Below are positions 17,766 to 25,610 of a DNA stretch of 42,526 nt, one piece after another. Within the stretch, counting starts at the first letter, position 1; each line of letters begins with the position of its first letter. The stretch is taken from NCBI GenBank assembly GCA_029260435.1, contig JAJDDG010000147.1, positions 1 through 42,526 of the forward strand, written 5' to 3'. The notes beneath the pieces are model-generated. The model worked only from the letters and a program-made list of their open reading frames with translations. It was not told the DNA's origin and searched no databases. The position numbers and the translations under genes were made by a program. This DNA is from Phycisphaerales bacterium (GTDB taxonomy: Bacteria > Planctomycetota > Phycisphaerae > Phycisphaerales > UBA1924).

Positions 17766-18223
17766 CTCCGCTTCGCGAAGATCTGCAGGCGGTGGCTCTC
17801 GGGCGAGAGCCCGTGCTGCTCGCACACACGTTCGGTGAGCGCTCGGAGTTCCGGGATCTCGATGGACAAAATCTCGTTCGTATCCACGCAAACGATTATG
17901 TCCCGCGTTTTCCGCCCGTACGCGAGCTGGTAATGCGCGTGCTCGGCGTCAAACAGCACCTGCTGGATGATCCCCGCCTCCTGCAACAGCTTAATCGTCC
18001 GGTACACCGTCGCTTTCGAGACCCGGTGCCCGCTCTCCTTCATCGCATCGATAAGCTGATCGACCTGGAACAGGTCGTCCATCACCACAAGCGTGTCGAG
18101 GATCTGTGCCCGCTCGGGTGTGTACTTGTGCCCGAGGTCGCGCAGGTGACTCCGGAACACCGCGCACAACGGTTCGAATGGGGTGAACTCGATCGGCGGG
18201 ATGTTCTCGGGCTGCTCTGCCAT
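17762..18223 (-). CDS. Fur-family transcriptional regulator (divergent metal sites)
   Basis: A 153-aa regulator of the Fur/PerR/Zur group. The winged helix is clear: HLRDLGHKYTPERAQILDTL, then the recognition region SKATVYRTIKLLQEAGII (69-86). The dimer/metal domain is present (AHYQL, IIVCVDTNEILSIEIPEL, ERVCEQHGLSPESHRLQI), but the structural CxxC zinc pairs are missing: the first is Cys112-x-x-Thr115 and the C-terminal pair is absent. His95/His97, Glu122 and His137 could still bind a regulatory metal. Follows polX by 22 nt. Whether it senses Fe, Mn or peroxide cannot be told; it is a candidate partner for the Fur-box-like site before feoA, but that is inference. Confidence 0.87.
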   Translation of the reverse strand: MAEQPENIPPIEFTPFEPLCAVFRSHLRDLGHKYTPERAQILDTLVVMDDLFQVDQLIDAMKESGHRVSKATVYRTIKLLQEAGIIQQVLFDAEHAHYQLAYGRKTRDIIVCVDTNEILSIEIPELRALTERVCEQHGLSPESHRLQIFAKRS

Positions 18224-18245
18224 GACCGATGAGTGTACCCGGAGC

Positions 18246-20003
18246 CTACCGTTTGGACTTGAGCCACTTGTTGAGCTTCGTTTTCGTCCACGTATTGACG
18301 CACCGCGCCGCGGACAACCCGCCCCGTCGCCCCGTCGCAACGCCGTACCGCAGGTTGTCGAACCCCTCCGCTCGGTGAACATCGCAGTTGATCGCGATGC
18401 TTGTGCCCCGCGTGAGCGCGTGCCGCACATGCGTGTCGCGCAGATCCAGACGCTTCCAGTTCGCGTTGATCTCCATCGCCGTGGCGTGCTCCGCCGCCGC
18501 GTCGAACAGCGTTTCGAGAGCCGGGTGCAGCCCCTCGCGCGAGCCGATGAGCCGCCCCGTCGGGTGCCCGATGATATGCACGAGCGGATGCGTGATCGCC
18601 TTGAGGAGGCGTTTGGTCGCCACCTTCGCTTCCTGGCGCAGCGCCGCGTGCGGCGACGCCACGACAACATCCAACCGCGCGAGAATCTCATCCTCATAAT
18701 CGAGCGAGCCGTCCGCGAGGATGTCCACCTCAGACCCGGCCAGGATCGAGATGCCCTTGATCCGTTCGTCCGCCTCGCGCACCGCGTCGATGTGCGCAAG
18801 CAACCGATCAACATCCAGCCCGCCCGCGATCGCCGACGAGCGCGAGTGATCCGTCACCGCGATCGTGTGGTACCCGCGTGCCTTGGCGCACGCCGCGAGC
18901 TCGTCGATCGACATGACACCATCGGACGCCGTGGTGTGCGCGTGCAGTTCCGCGCGGATGTCACCGACTTCGATCAGCACATCCGCATTGAAATCCTCGC
19001 TCATCTCACCCAGATCCTCGCGCAGCTCGGGCGGCACGAACGCGAGCCCCAGCGCGTCGTACACACCCTGCTCCGCTTTGCCAGCCGTCGCCTTCACGCC
19101 ACGTTGCTGCGGGGGCGTATCGCCATCATCGCGTGGGTACAGCCCGTACTCATTCAGCGTGAGCCCCCGCTTGATCGCACGCTCGCGGAGTTTCACGTTG
19201 TGCGCTTTCGAGCCGGTAAAATACAGCAGCGCCGCACCGAACGACGCCGCGGGGACTGTCCGAAGATCCACCTGGATCTGCTTCCGCCCCGCCTCGAACC
19301 GAACCGAAGACTTCGTTTCACCGTGCGCCAGTACCTTCGTTACTTCGGGCAGCGATGTAAAAACCTCGTGCACGCGCGCCGCATCCTCCGCGACAACGAG
19401 CAGATCGATATCGCCCACCGTTTCTTGCCCGCGCCGCAACGATCCAGCGTATTCCGCCCTGTCCACCCCGGGGATCTCCTTGATCCGATCGATGAGCAGC
19501 TCCGCGATCGGCAGCGCGACCCCCAGCGGAGTGCGCCCCTGTTGCTTCGAGGCAAACTCGATCGCATCGGTGATGTTCTCGACCGTCTTCTTGCCCATCC
19601 GCGGCAGCTCAAGAATCGTGCCATCCGCGATGATCCGCTTCAGATCATCGATGGACTCGACGCCCTTCTCCTCCCACATCGCCTTGACCGTCTTGGGCCC
19701 GAGCCCCGCGAGCGCGAGCACGTCCAGCACCCCGGGCGGCACCTTCGCCAGCAGCTCGTCGTGCTCGGTGATCCTGCCGGATGATGCGAACTCCTGGATC
19801 TTCGCAGCCGTCTTTTTCCCGATCCCCTCGATCGCGATGAGCGCCGCCTGATCCTCGCCCATCGCCGCGAGGTCCATCGTCGATTCCGCGATCGCGCGGG
19901 ACGCCGCCGCGTGCGCGTTCACCCGGAACCGATCCGCCCCGAGGAGCTCGAGCATCTGCGCCATCCGGGAGAAGAGCGCCGCGATCTCTTTGTTCTGCGT
20001 CAC
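18246..20003 (-). CDS. polX: Family X DNA polymerase with PHP domain
   Basis: A 585-aa bacterial PolX: gap-filling repair polymerase joined to a PHP metal-dependent phosphoesterase (3'-5' exonuclease/AP-processing) domain. Helix-hairpin-helix elements (IEGIGKKTAAKIQ, LAGLGPKTVKAMW, PRMGKKTVENI) lead to the nucleotidyltransferase core AGSLRRGQETVGDIDLLVV with Asp198 and Asp200, plus IQVDLRTVP for the third Asp. The PHP domain begins near 340 with ELHAHTTASDG and continues through VTDHSRSS, ILAGSEVDIL, VASPHAAL and IIGHPTGRL. The start is GTG at 20003 overlapping the upstream stop as GTGA. Confidence 0.95.
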   Translation of the reverse strand: MTQNKEIAALFSRMAQMLELLGADRFRVNAHAAASRAIAESTMDLAAMGEDQAALIAIEGIGKKTAAKIQEFASSGRITEHDELLAKVPPGVLDVLALAGLGPKTVKAMWEEKGVESIDDLKRIIADGTILELPRMGKKTVENITDAIEFASKQQGRTPLGVALPIAELLIDRIKEIPGVDRAEYAGSLRRGQETVGDIDLLVVAEDAARVHEVFTSLPEVTKVLAHGETKSSVRFEAGRKQIQVDLRTVPAASFGAALLYFTGSKAHNVKLRERAIKRGLTLNEYGLYPRDDGDTPPQQRGVKATAGKAEQGVYDALGLAFVPPELREDLGEMSEDFNADVLIEVGDIRAELHAHTTASDGVMSIDELAACAKARGYHTIAVTDHSRSSAIAGGLDVDRLLAHIDAVREADERIKGISILAGSEVDILADGSLDYEDEILARLDVVVASPHAALRQEAKVATKRLLKAITHPLVHIIGHPTGRLIGSREGLHPALETLFDAAAEHATAMEINANWKRLDLRDTHVRHALTRGTSIAINCDVHRAEGFDNLRYGVATGRRGGLSAARCVNTWTKTKLNKWLKSKR

Positions 20004-20392
20004 GAGCCCGTGCCTTTGCGCCCCCTCTTGGCAGGCTCATCCTCCGCCTTCGGTTCCTGCTGCGCACCCTGATCTCGCTCGACCTCGTACGTCCGGAACA
20101 CCTGCTCGACGTACCCCTCCCGCTGCGCCTCGGATTCCAGCACATCGATCTCGCGCGCCGGTTTCTCGGATTCCACAAACAGCTCGACCATCCGCGCCTC
20201 GATCGCCTCCACGATCCCCTCGCGCTCCTCCACCGGCGCGAGCAGCAGCGCAGCGACCAGACGGCGCGCCAGATCCGGCCCCGCCGGGCGGAGCAGCTCA
20301 ATCAGCGTCTGGACGTGGTCGTTGGGCAATGGCGTCCGCGACGCCCCGCGCTCGTCGTGCGCCCTGATCATTGGAGCCTTTGCTTTCGACAC
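20000..20392 (-). CDS. Hypothetical protein between HTH regulator and polX
   Basis: A 130-aa charged protein of unknown function. The middle is helical (LARRLVAALLLAPVEEREGI, then VEAIEARMVELFVE) and the C-terminus is a Lys/Arg/Glu-rich tail (EDEPAKRGRKGTGS). It overlaps the upstream HTH gene by 95 nt in another frame when started at GTG 20392 (preceded by GAGG), or by 74 nt from ATG 20371 (preceded by AAAGG). Its stop overlaps the polX GTG start, so it is part of the recG-HTH-polX-fur run. No signal peptide or known domain seen. Confidence 0.6.
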   Translation of the reverse strand: MSKAKAPMIRAHDERGASRTPLPNDHVQTLIELLRPAGPDLARRLVAALLLAPVEEREGIVEAIEARMVELFVESEKPAREIDVLESEAQREGYVEQVFRTYEVERDQGAQQEPKAEDEPAKRGRKGTGS

Positions 20393-20786
20393 AGGAATCT
20401 GCCTCGGGGGTTGGAGTCATCACACTATCGGATTGGTGCACCCGCAGCCTCGTTTCCAACGACTGCACAAACACCTCGATTCGGTCCACGCGCATCGTCA
20501 GCGTCTCCAGCGCGTTCGCTACAGCCGCGAGCAATTCGCGAGGGTCCGCATCATGCAACGCATGCCCCCGCACCTCCGACGCCCGCATCGTCCCCTGCCC
20601 GGTGAGCAGCCAGTTCGCGTTCAGGTCCAACTCAGTGCACAAAGCCGAGACAAACTCCACGCTCGGGTGCTGCCCCTGCAGATACCGACGCACCGTCTCG
20701 GGGTGCTGATCCGTCATTTCCCCGATCACCCGGTACGAGCGTTTGCCCACCGCTGCCTCGAGCCGTTCATGGAGTCCGTCCTGCAT
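20298..20786 (-). CDS. Phage-repressor-like XRE HTH protein
   Basis: A 162-aa cytoplasmic protein with a CI/XRE-like helix-turn-helix (MQDGLHERLEAAVGKRSYRV, IGEMTDQHPETVRRYLQGQ, then ELDLNANWLLTGQG, a phrase common in phage-type repressors). After it comes a predicted coiled coil (ELLAAVANALETLTMRVDRI, EVFVQSLETRL) suited to oligomerisation, then a disordered tail. ATG 20786 is preferred over the in-frame 20837 because a good promoter lies between them. No phage genes are near; it sits between recG and polX, both DNA repair genes, so control of repair is one possibility. Confidence 0.75.
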   Translation of the reverse strand: MQDGLHERLEAAVGKRSYRVIGEMTDQHPETVRRYLQGQHPSVEFVSALCTELDLNANWLLTGQGTMRASEVRGHALHDADPRELLAAVANALETLTMRVDRIEVFVQSLETRLRVHQSDSVMTPTPEADSCVESKGSNDQGARRARGVADAIAQRPRPDAD

Positions 20787-20795
20787 CACGGCAAA

Positions 20796-20824
20796 AGTAT
20801 GGTGTATGTTAGGCCACAGTGCAA
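20796..20824 (-). promoter_or_regulatory. Sigma-70-type promoter before the HTH-hypothetical-polX-fur genes
   Basis: On the minus strand TTGCAC (20824-20819) and CATACT (20801-20796) are separated by 17 nt. Transcription would start about 20789, only about 3 nt before the ATG at 20786, implying a leaderless or nearly leaderless mRNA. The promoter overlaps the gap after recG. Confidence 0.5.
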
Positions 20825-20840
20825 GCATGGATCTCACTAT

Positions 20841-22958
20841 TCACGCAATATCAACAAGCCCGAGCTGCTCGCCGTGCGCCTTGAGCAGGCGACGGAGCAA
20901 CACGGATTCCGCATCCAATTTCAGCTCCGCCGAGTGCTCGATCCACGCTGCAGCATCCCGCCGGGCAAGCATCAACAGCTTGATGTCCTCCGGGAACGCC
21001 GCAAGCCGAAACGGCGCCGCACCCGCCTGTCTGGACCCGATCATCTCGCCCGGCCCGCGGATCTCTAGATCCCGCTCAGCGAGCTCAAACCCATCCCGCG
21101 CCACCAGCATCGCGCCGATCCGCAGTTCCGCGTCCTTCGTTTTGGGTTCACAGATCAGCACACACGCCGAAGCTTTCTCCGACCGCCCAACCCGCCCGCG
21201 GAGCTGGTGCAGCTGCGCGAGCCCGAACCGCTCCGCCTGCTCGATCACCATCATCGTTGCGTTTGGCACATCGATCCCCACCTCGATCACCGTTGTCGCC
21301 ACCAGCGCATCAATCTCGCCGTCCCGGAACCGCTGCATCACCTCGTCGCGCTCCGCTCGCGCCATCCTGCCGTGCAGCGCCGAGACGCGCACCCCCGCAA
21401 GCTCCCGCTCCCTCAGGCGCCCGAGCGTGGTTGTGAGATCAACAAGATCCGAATCCTCACCCGTGTCGATCGATGGCACAACCACAAACCCCTGCTCGCC
21501 GCGGTCGATCCGCTCGCGCAGCGCGGTGTACGCCCGCGCCGAATGTTCGGGTGCCTCGTGCATCGTCACCACAGGATGCCTGCCGGGCGGCAACCCGGTG
21601 ATCGTGGATACGTCCAGATCACCGAACACCGTCAGTGCCAGCGTCCGCGGGATGGGCGTCGCGGTCATGACCAGCACATGCGGCGTCGAACCCGGGTCGC
21701 TCTTCCGCTCCTTGAGCGCCGCCCGCTGGTGTACGCCGAACCGGTGCTGCTCATCGATCACCGCGAGCCCGAGCGACCCGAACTCCACACTCTCGGTGAG
21801 CAGGGCATGCGTCCCGATGACAAGGTCCACCGCGCCACTCGCGATATCCGCAAGCAGCCCCGTCCGCTCCGCAGGTTTGATCGATCCGGTGAGCAATTCA
21901 ACGCGCACCCGCGAATCCTTGAGCAGCGCAGTCAGCCCCGCGAAATGCTGCTCCGCAAGCAGCTCCGTTGGTGCCATCAGCGCCGCCTGATGATCGCTCG
22001 CCACGCACATCAGCATCGCGTACACCGCGATCGCCGTTTTGCCCGAGCCAACATCACCCTGCACCAGCCGTGTCGCGGGCGACTCTTTGGACAGATCCTC
22101 GCGCAGCTCGCCCACTACTACGTCCTGCGCGCTGGTAAACGTAAACGGGAACAACGCCCGGATCCGCTCGTCGATCCGATCACTCGCCCGCAGCGCCGGC
22201 GCGTGCAGCGTCCTGCGGATCCGATCCCTGCGCATATGCACCGCCAGCTGGAGCAGCAGCAGCTCGTCGTACACCAGCCGCCTCCGCGCCTCGATGATGT
22301 CCTGGTCATCTTCAGGAGTGTGGAACATCCGGTACGCCTCACGCAGCGTCGGCATCTCCCGCTCTTTGCAGAGCGAGCCGGGCAGGTGGTCCTCGATCAG
22401 CGGGAGCGCAATATCAAGCACTTCCCCCACCGCGTTCTCGATCACGCGTGAAGGGATGTCCTCCCCCGCCGGATACACCGGTCGAATCACCGCCTCCCGC
22501 GACGGTGGTGGGGCGTCATCCGCGAGCGCCTCCCACCGAGGGTTGATCATCCGCAGCAACGCGCCGTCCCGCTTGGGCGTGCCGATCACCCGGATCGTCA
22601 TCCCCGGCTCGATCCGCCGGGCCAAATACGCCTGGTTGAACCACGTCAGCTCCAACCGCCCACCATCGTCGTCGCAGATCACCGCCATGAACCGCTTGCG
22701 GTTGTACGGCCCCGTAACCCGCGTGTCCGTTACCTCACCCCGCGCCGTGCCGATCGCATCGCCAACCATCTCGCCGATAGGCGTCTCGGCGTGCTCCGTC
22801 TCGTGCCGGAACGGCAGGTGGTGCACAAGGTGCGCGACGGACGGGATCCCCAGTCGGCGCAGCGCCAGCGCATGCTTGGGCGCGATGTGGGGGATCTCCT
22901 CCACGGGCGTCAGCAGCGTGATGGCGTTTTCGGGTTGTGCCGCGTCGGCGTTCGTCAT
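20841..22958 (-). CDS. recG: ATP-dependent DNA helicase RecG
   Basis: A 705-aa branch-migration helicase that reverses stalled forks and processes Holliday junctions. An N-terminal wedge/OB domain (IGEMVGDAIGTARGEVTD, GRLELTWFNQAYLARRI) precedes two RecA-like motor domains: Walker A QGDVGSGKTAIAVYAML, DEQH box AVIDEQHRFGVHQRAALK, TATPIPRTLALTVFGDLDVS, then IDVPNATMMVIEQAERFGL and LRGRVGRSEKAS. Start ATG 22958 (MTNADAAQPEN) is preferred; the open frame before it runs through the terminator of the upstream gene. Confidence 0.96.
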   Translation of the reverse strand: MTNADAAQPENAITLLTPVEEIPHIAPKHALALRRLGIPSVAHLVHHLPFRHETEHAETPIGEMVGDAIGTARGEVTDTRVTGPYNRKRFMAVICDDDGGRLELTWFNQAYLARRIEPGMTIRVIGTPKRDGALLRMINPRWEALADDAPPPSREAVIRPVYPAGEDIPSRVIENAVGEVLDIALPLIEDHLPGSLCKEREMPTLREAYRMFHTPEDDQDIIEARRRLVYDELLLLQLAVHMRRDRIRRTLHAPALRASDRIDERIRALFPFTFTSAQDVVVGELREDLSKESPATRLVQGDVGSGKTAIAVYAMLMCVASDHQAALMAPTELLAEQHFAGLTALLKDSRVRVELLTGSIKPAERTGLLADIASGAVDLVIGTHALLTESVEFGSLGLAVIDEQHRFGVHQRAALKERKSDPGSTPHVLVMTATPIPRTLALTVFGDLDVSTITGLPPGRHPVVTMHEAPEHSARAYTALRERIDRGEQGFVVVPSIDTGEDSDLVDLTTTLGRLRERELAGVRVSALHGRMARAERDEVMQRFRDGEIDALVATTVIEVGIDVPNATMMVIEQAERFGLAQLHQLRGRVGRSEKASACVLICEPKTKDAELRIGAMLVARDGFELAERDLEIRGPGEMIGSRQAGAAPFRLAAFPEDIKLLMLARRDAAAWIEHSAELKLDAESVLLRRLLKAHGEQLGLVDIA

Positions 22959-22984
22959 CGATGATGGTGCAGTGTACGCACCAT

Positions 22985-23024
22985 ACAAAAAACAAACACG
23001 CCCCCGCGGGTGCGAGGGCGTGTG
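22985..23024 (-). terminator. Rho-independent terminator after the OmpA-like lipoprotein gene
   Basis: Read on the minus strand: ACACGCCC, a 12-nt loop, GGGCGTGT, then TTGTTTTTTG. It lies between the lipoprotein stop (23093) and the recG start (22958), ending the xseA-xseB-peptidase-lipoprotein run. Confidence 0.85.
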
Positions 23025-23092
23025 GTGTGATTCTTTCCGTTCGCTCCGATTCAACCGGATCGAATGGGCGGTGTGATGGGGTGTGGGGGGGG

Positions 23093-23776
23093 TTAGCGGA
23101 GGATGATGATCTCGACACGTCGGGATTCCTTCTTGGATCCCCTCTGCTTCGCCGGGCCGTACCCCGCGATGTACATCTGATCCTTCGAGACACCCTTACC
23201 CGCGAGGTACTCCTCGACCGCCATCGCACGCTCGGCGCTCAGGCGTTCGTTCGTGCCCCACTTGCTCTTCTTGATCTTGTCGGTATCCGTGTGACCGGCG
23301 ATCCGGATCTCGTTGCCCGCGTACGAGCCCTGGATCACCGAGGCGATCTGGTCGAGCGTCGATTTCGCGGACGAACGCAGCGAGACCGAGCCGGAGTTGA
23401 ACAGCACGTCCCCCTCCACGCTCACCGCGATCTCGCCCGTGCGTGTATCAACGGACGAGCCGGGGATCCCCTCGAAACCCGTGATCGGTCTGTTCGATGC
23501 GCTGCTCAGGTCGCCGCGCAGGTGTTCGTTTTCGTTGAGCAGCCCGTCGCGTTCGGCTTCGATCGCCGCGCGAGCGGATTCCGAGTCATTGAGTGCCGAC
23601 TCGATCTGCTGGTTCCGATCTCGAAGTTCGGCGTTCTCCGCCTGGAGATCATCGATCGAGACCCTCCCGCCCTTGTTGCACCCGGAGAGCACAAGCGTGA
23701 GCAGAGCGAGCGAGGCGAGTCCGGTGGCGAGCGAGCGACGCCGACCATCCGTGGTGAGATTGCGCATCAGCGACAT
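23093..23776 (-). CDS. OmpA/Pal-family outer-membrane lipoprotein
   Basis: A 227-aa lipoprotein. The signal sequence ends in a lipobox LVLSGC with lipidated Cys33, followed by a coiled coil (IDDLQAENAELRDRNQQIES and onward to about residue 90) and a C-terminal OmpA peptidoglycan-binding domain (EGDVLFNSGSVSLRSSAKS, IRIAGHTDTDKIKKSKWGTN, ERLSAERAMAVEEYL, IAGYGPAKQ, RRVEIIIL). The Asp and Arg that hold meso-diaminopimelate in this family appear as HTDTD and RRVEI. It probably tethers the outer membrane to the wall. Start ATG 23776 with GGGAGAA upstream; terminator follows. Confidence 0.93.
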   Translation of the reverse strand: MSLMRNLTTDGRRRSLATGLASLALLTLVLSGCNKGGRVSIDDLQAENAELRDRNQQIESALNDSESARAAIEAERDGLLNENEHLRGDLSSASNRPITGFEGIPGSSVDTRTGEIAVSVEGDVLFNSGSVSLRSSAKSTLDQIASVIQGSYAGNEIRIAGHTDTDKIKKSKWGTNERLSAERAMAVEEYLAGKGVSKDQMYIAGYGPAKQRGSKKESRRVEIIILR

Positions 23777-23859
23777 AACGTTGTTCTCCCTGATGGGGTT
23801 GTTCCGCCGAGGCATCCGAGCCCGGCCGGACATAATAGTACAGGTTTTCGGACCGACGC

Positions 23860-25344
23860 TCAGGGCAGATCGATCGGGTGTCTCGCGATCATCGACAGCG
23901 TCCATTCCACCCAGGGTTTGCCGAGCACGCCCATCACCAGCGCCACCGCGAGATACGGCCCATACGGCAGCGCCGAACCGATCCGCGAGAACGGCGGGAT
24001 CTTCAGCCCCCCCAGCACCGCAGCGAAAATCCCGAGGAACGGTGCCACGAAGAACGCGATCACCGGGTCGTACACCCCAAGAATTGCCCCAGCCCCAGCC
24101 ATGAGATGCACATCCCCAAGCCCCATCGCTTCCTTGCCAAACGCGAGCGAGCCCCCGATCCGGATCGCCCAGACCGCCCCGCCACCAGCGAGGTACCCCG
24201 CCAGCGAGCCGCCCAATGCCATGAGCCACAGCGGCGGCGTACCCGTGATGCCGCCCGCGATGGAGTACCCCAGCGCGCCCAGCGCGACGCACGGCACCAG
24301 AAACGCGATCTCGCGGAGCATCTCTCGGCGCGCGTGCGGGTATTGCACCCAGATCGGTTCGATATGATCGCTCGGCTCCAGCGCGAGCCGGCGCAGCAGC
24401 GCGCCGATCGCCAGACCGACGACTGTGCCGACGCCCATTCCGAGCATCGGTTGCCCGAACCGGTTGGCGAGGAAGAAGCCAACGAACATGAGCGTGACCG
24501 CCGGCGCGGTGAACAGGAACGTGCGGTAGAGCAGCAGTTTCACAGACGGCTTGGCATCGGCATCGTTGAACTCTCCGCCGGTTCCGTTTTCGCTCTTCTC
24601 TTTCGCGGCTTTCTCGGCGCCGTGCTCCCACGCCTCGTAGTCGTGGAATGATTGTTTGAACATGCCGAACTGCACAAGGGCCGTGCTCAGCGCGATGCCG
24701 AGCATCCCGCCAATCGCGAGCCCGATGATCTCGGTGCCAAACGTCGGGATGATCCAGTCGTGCGGCGCGGGCATGCGCCACCCGCGGCGCATCGGCATGA
24801 GCCACGCGTGCAACGGGTGGATCACGAACCCCGCGATCGCCATAAACCAGCACAACGCGAGGGGGATCGTGTACGTCCGCAGATCGATAAGTGTCGCCGC
24901 AATGAGCGCGCCCAGCAGCGCGAACAGCCCCACCATCGCTGGCCACATGATGCCGAGCCCGCCCCGCGCCCACTCGGGTTTCCAGTAGTGCGAAACGACA
25001 CCGAGGTAGTCCAGGAGGGGCGGATTGCTCACCCACAGCATGAATACGAACACAAACAGCGAGCCGGTGAACGCCTCGACCAAGGGGTATTCCGGAGAGA
25101 TTGGCGTCTTGCAGAACCGGCATCTGCCGCGAAGAAACAACCACCCGAACACCGGGATGTTCTCGCGCCATGTCAGCGTCGTGCCGCACGCCGGGCACGC
25201 CGAGGGCGGCGAAACAATATTCAGATTCCGCGGCAGGCGGTAGACCAGCACGTTGATAAACGAGCCGCAGATCGCGCCGAACGCGAAGATGAACGCCGAC
25301 CATGTCAGCGCGAGCGAGATCTGGAGGAATTGCCAGCTATGCAT
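23860..25344 (-). CDS. Type IV prepilin peptidase (A24 family) with a long insertion
   Basis: A 494-aa polytopic aspartic protease that cleaves, and usually N-methylates, type IV pilin-like signal peptides. The N-terminus has CGSFINVLVYRLPR and the two CxxC pairs Cys50/53 and Cys75/78 (PSACPACG, RCRFC). Catalytic aspartates are Asp154 in LIDLRTYTIP and Asp411 in the GLGDVHLM (GxGD) motif. They are 257 residues apart, against about 65 in typical PilD/XcpA; the extra part holds a charged segment (AAKEKSENGTGGEFND) and about three hydrophobic helices. Start overlaps the xseB stop by 1 nt (TAATG). Confidence 0.92.
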   Translation of the reverse strand: MHSWQFLQISLALTWSAFIFAFGAICGSFINVLVYRLPRNLNIVSPPSACPACGTTLTWRENIPVFGWLFLRGRCRFCKTPISPEYPLVEAFTGSLFVFVFMLWVSNPPLLDYLGVVSHYWKPEWARGGLGIMWPAMVGLFALLGALIAATLIDLRTYTIPLALCWFMAIAGFVIHPLHAWLMPMRRGWRMPAPHDWIIPTFGTEIIGLAIGGMLGIALSTALVQFGMFKQSFHDYEAWEHGAEKAAKEKSENGTGGEFNDADAKPSVKLLLYRTFLFTAPAVTLMFVGFFLANRFGQPMLGMGVGTVVGLAIGALLRRLALEPSDHIEPIWVQYPHARREMLREIAFLVPCVALGALGYSIAGGITGTPPLWLMALGGSLAGYLAGGGAVWAIRIGGSLAFGKEAMGLGDVHLMAGAGAILGVYDPVIAFFVAPFLGIFAAVLGGLKIPPFSRIGSALPYGPYLAVALVMGVLGKPWVEWTLSMIARHPIDLP

Positions 25345-25589
25345 TAGTCGTCGCGATCATCCAGCGCGAGTTTTTTCACGCGCGTTTCGGCTTTGTCGAG
25401 AATACTGCGGCAGTGCTTGATCAGCACGACGCCGCGCTCGTACTGCTCGACGGAATCCTCGAGCCCGATCTCGCCGGCTTCGATCTTGTCCGCGATGGCT
25501 TCGACCTGCTCGATCGCCTGCTCGTACGAGAGATCACCGACGCTCGCCTTGGCTTTGGTGATTGTTTTTTTCGTGGTGCGCTTGGGCAT
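25344..25589 (-). CDS. xseB: Exodeoxyribonuclease VII small subunit
   Basis: An 81-aa helical subunit that binds several-to-one along XseA. LSYEQAIEQVEAIADKIEAG, then GLEDSVEQYERGVVLIKHC and LDKAETRVKKLAL are the family's conserved helices. The basic N-terminus (MPKRTTKKTITKAKA) is a common extension. Lies 21 nt after xseA and overlaps the prepilin peptidase start by one base. Confidence 0.95.
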   Translation of the reverse strand: MPKRTTKKTITKAKASVGDLSYEQAIEQVEAIADKIEAGEIGLEDSVEQYERGVVLIKHCRSILDKAETRVKKLALDDRDD

Positions 25590-25610
25590 GATTGCACAGT
25601 ACCTATCGGG

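Noticed and set aside
20298-20786. Prophage boundary suggested by a CI-like HTH protein
   Set aside because: No integrase, structural or lysis genes nearby; it is embedded among repair genes with host-like composition.
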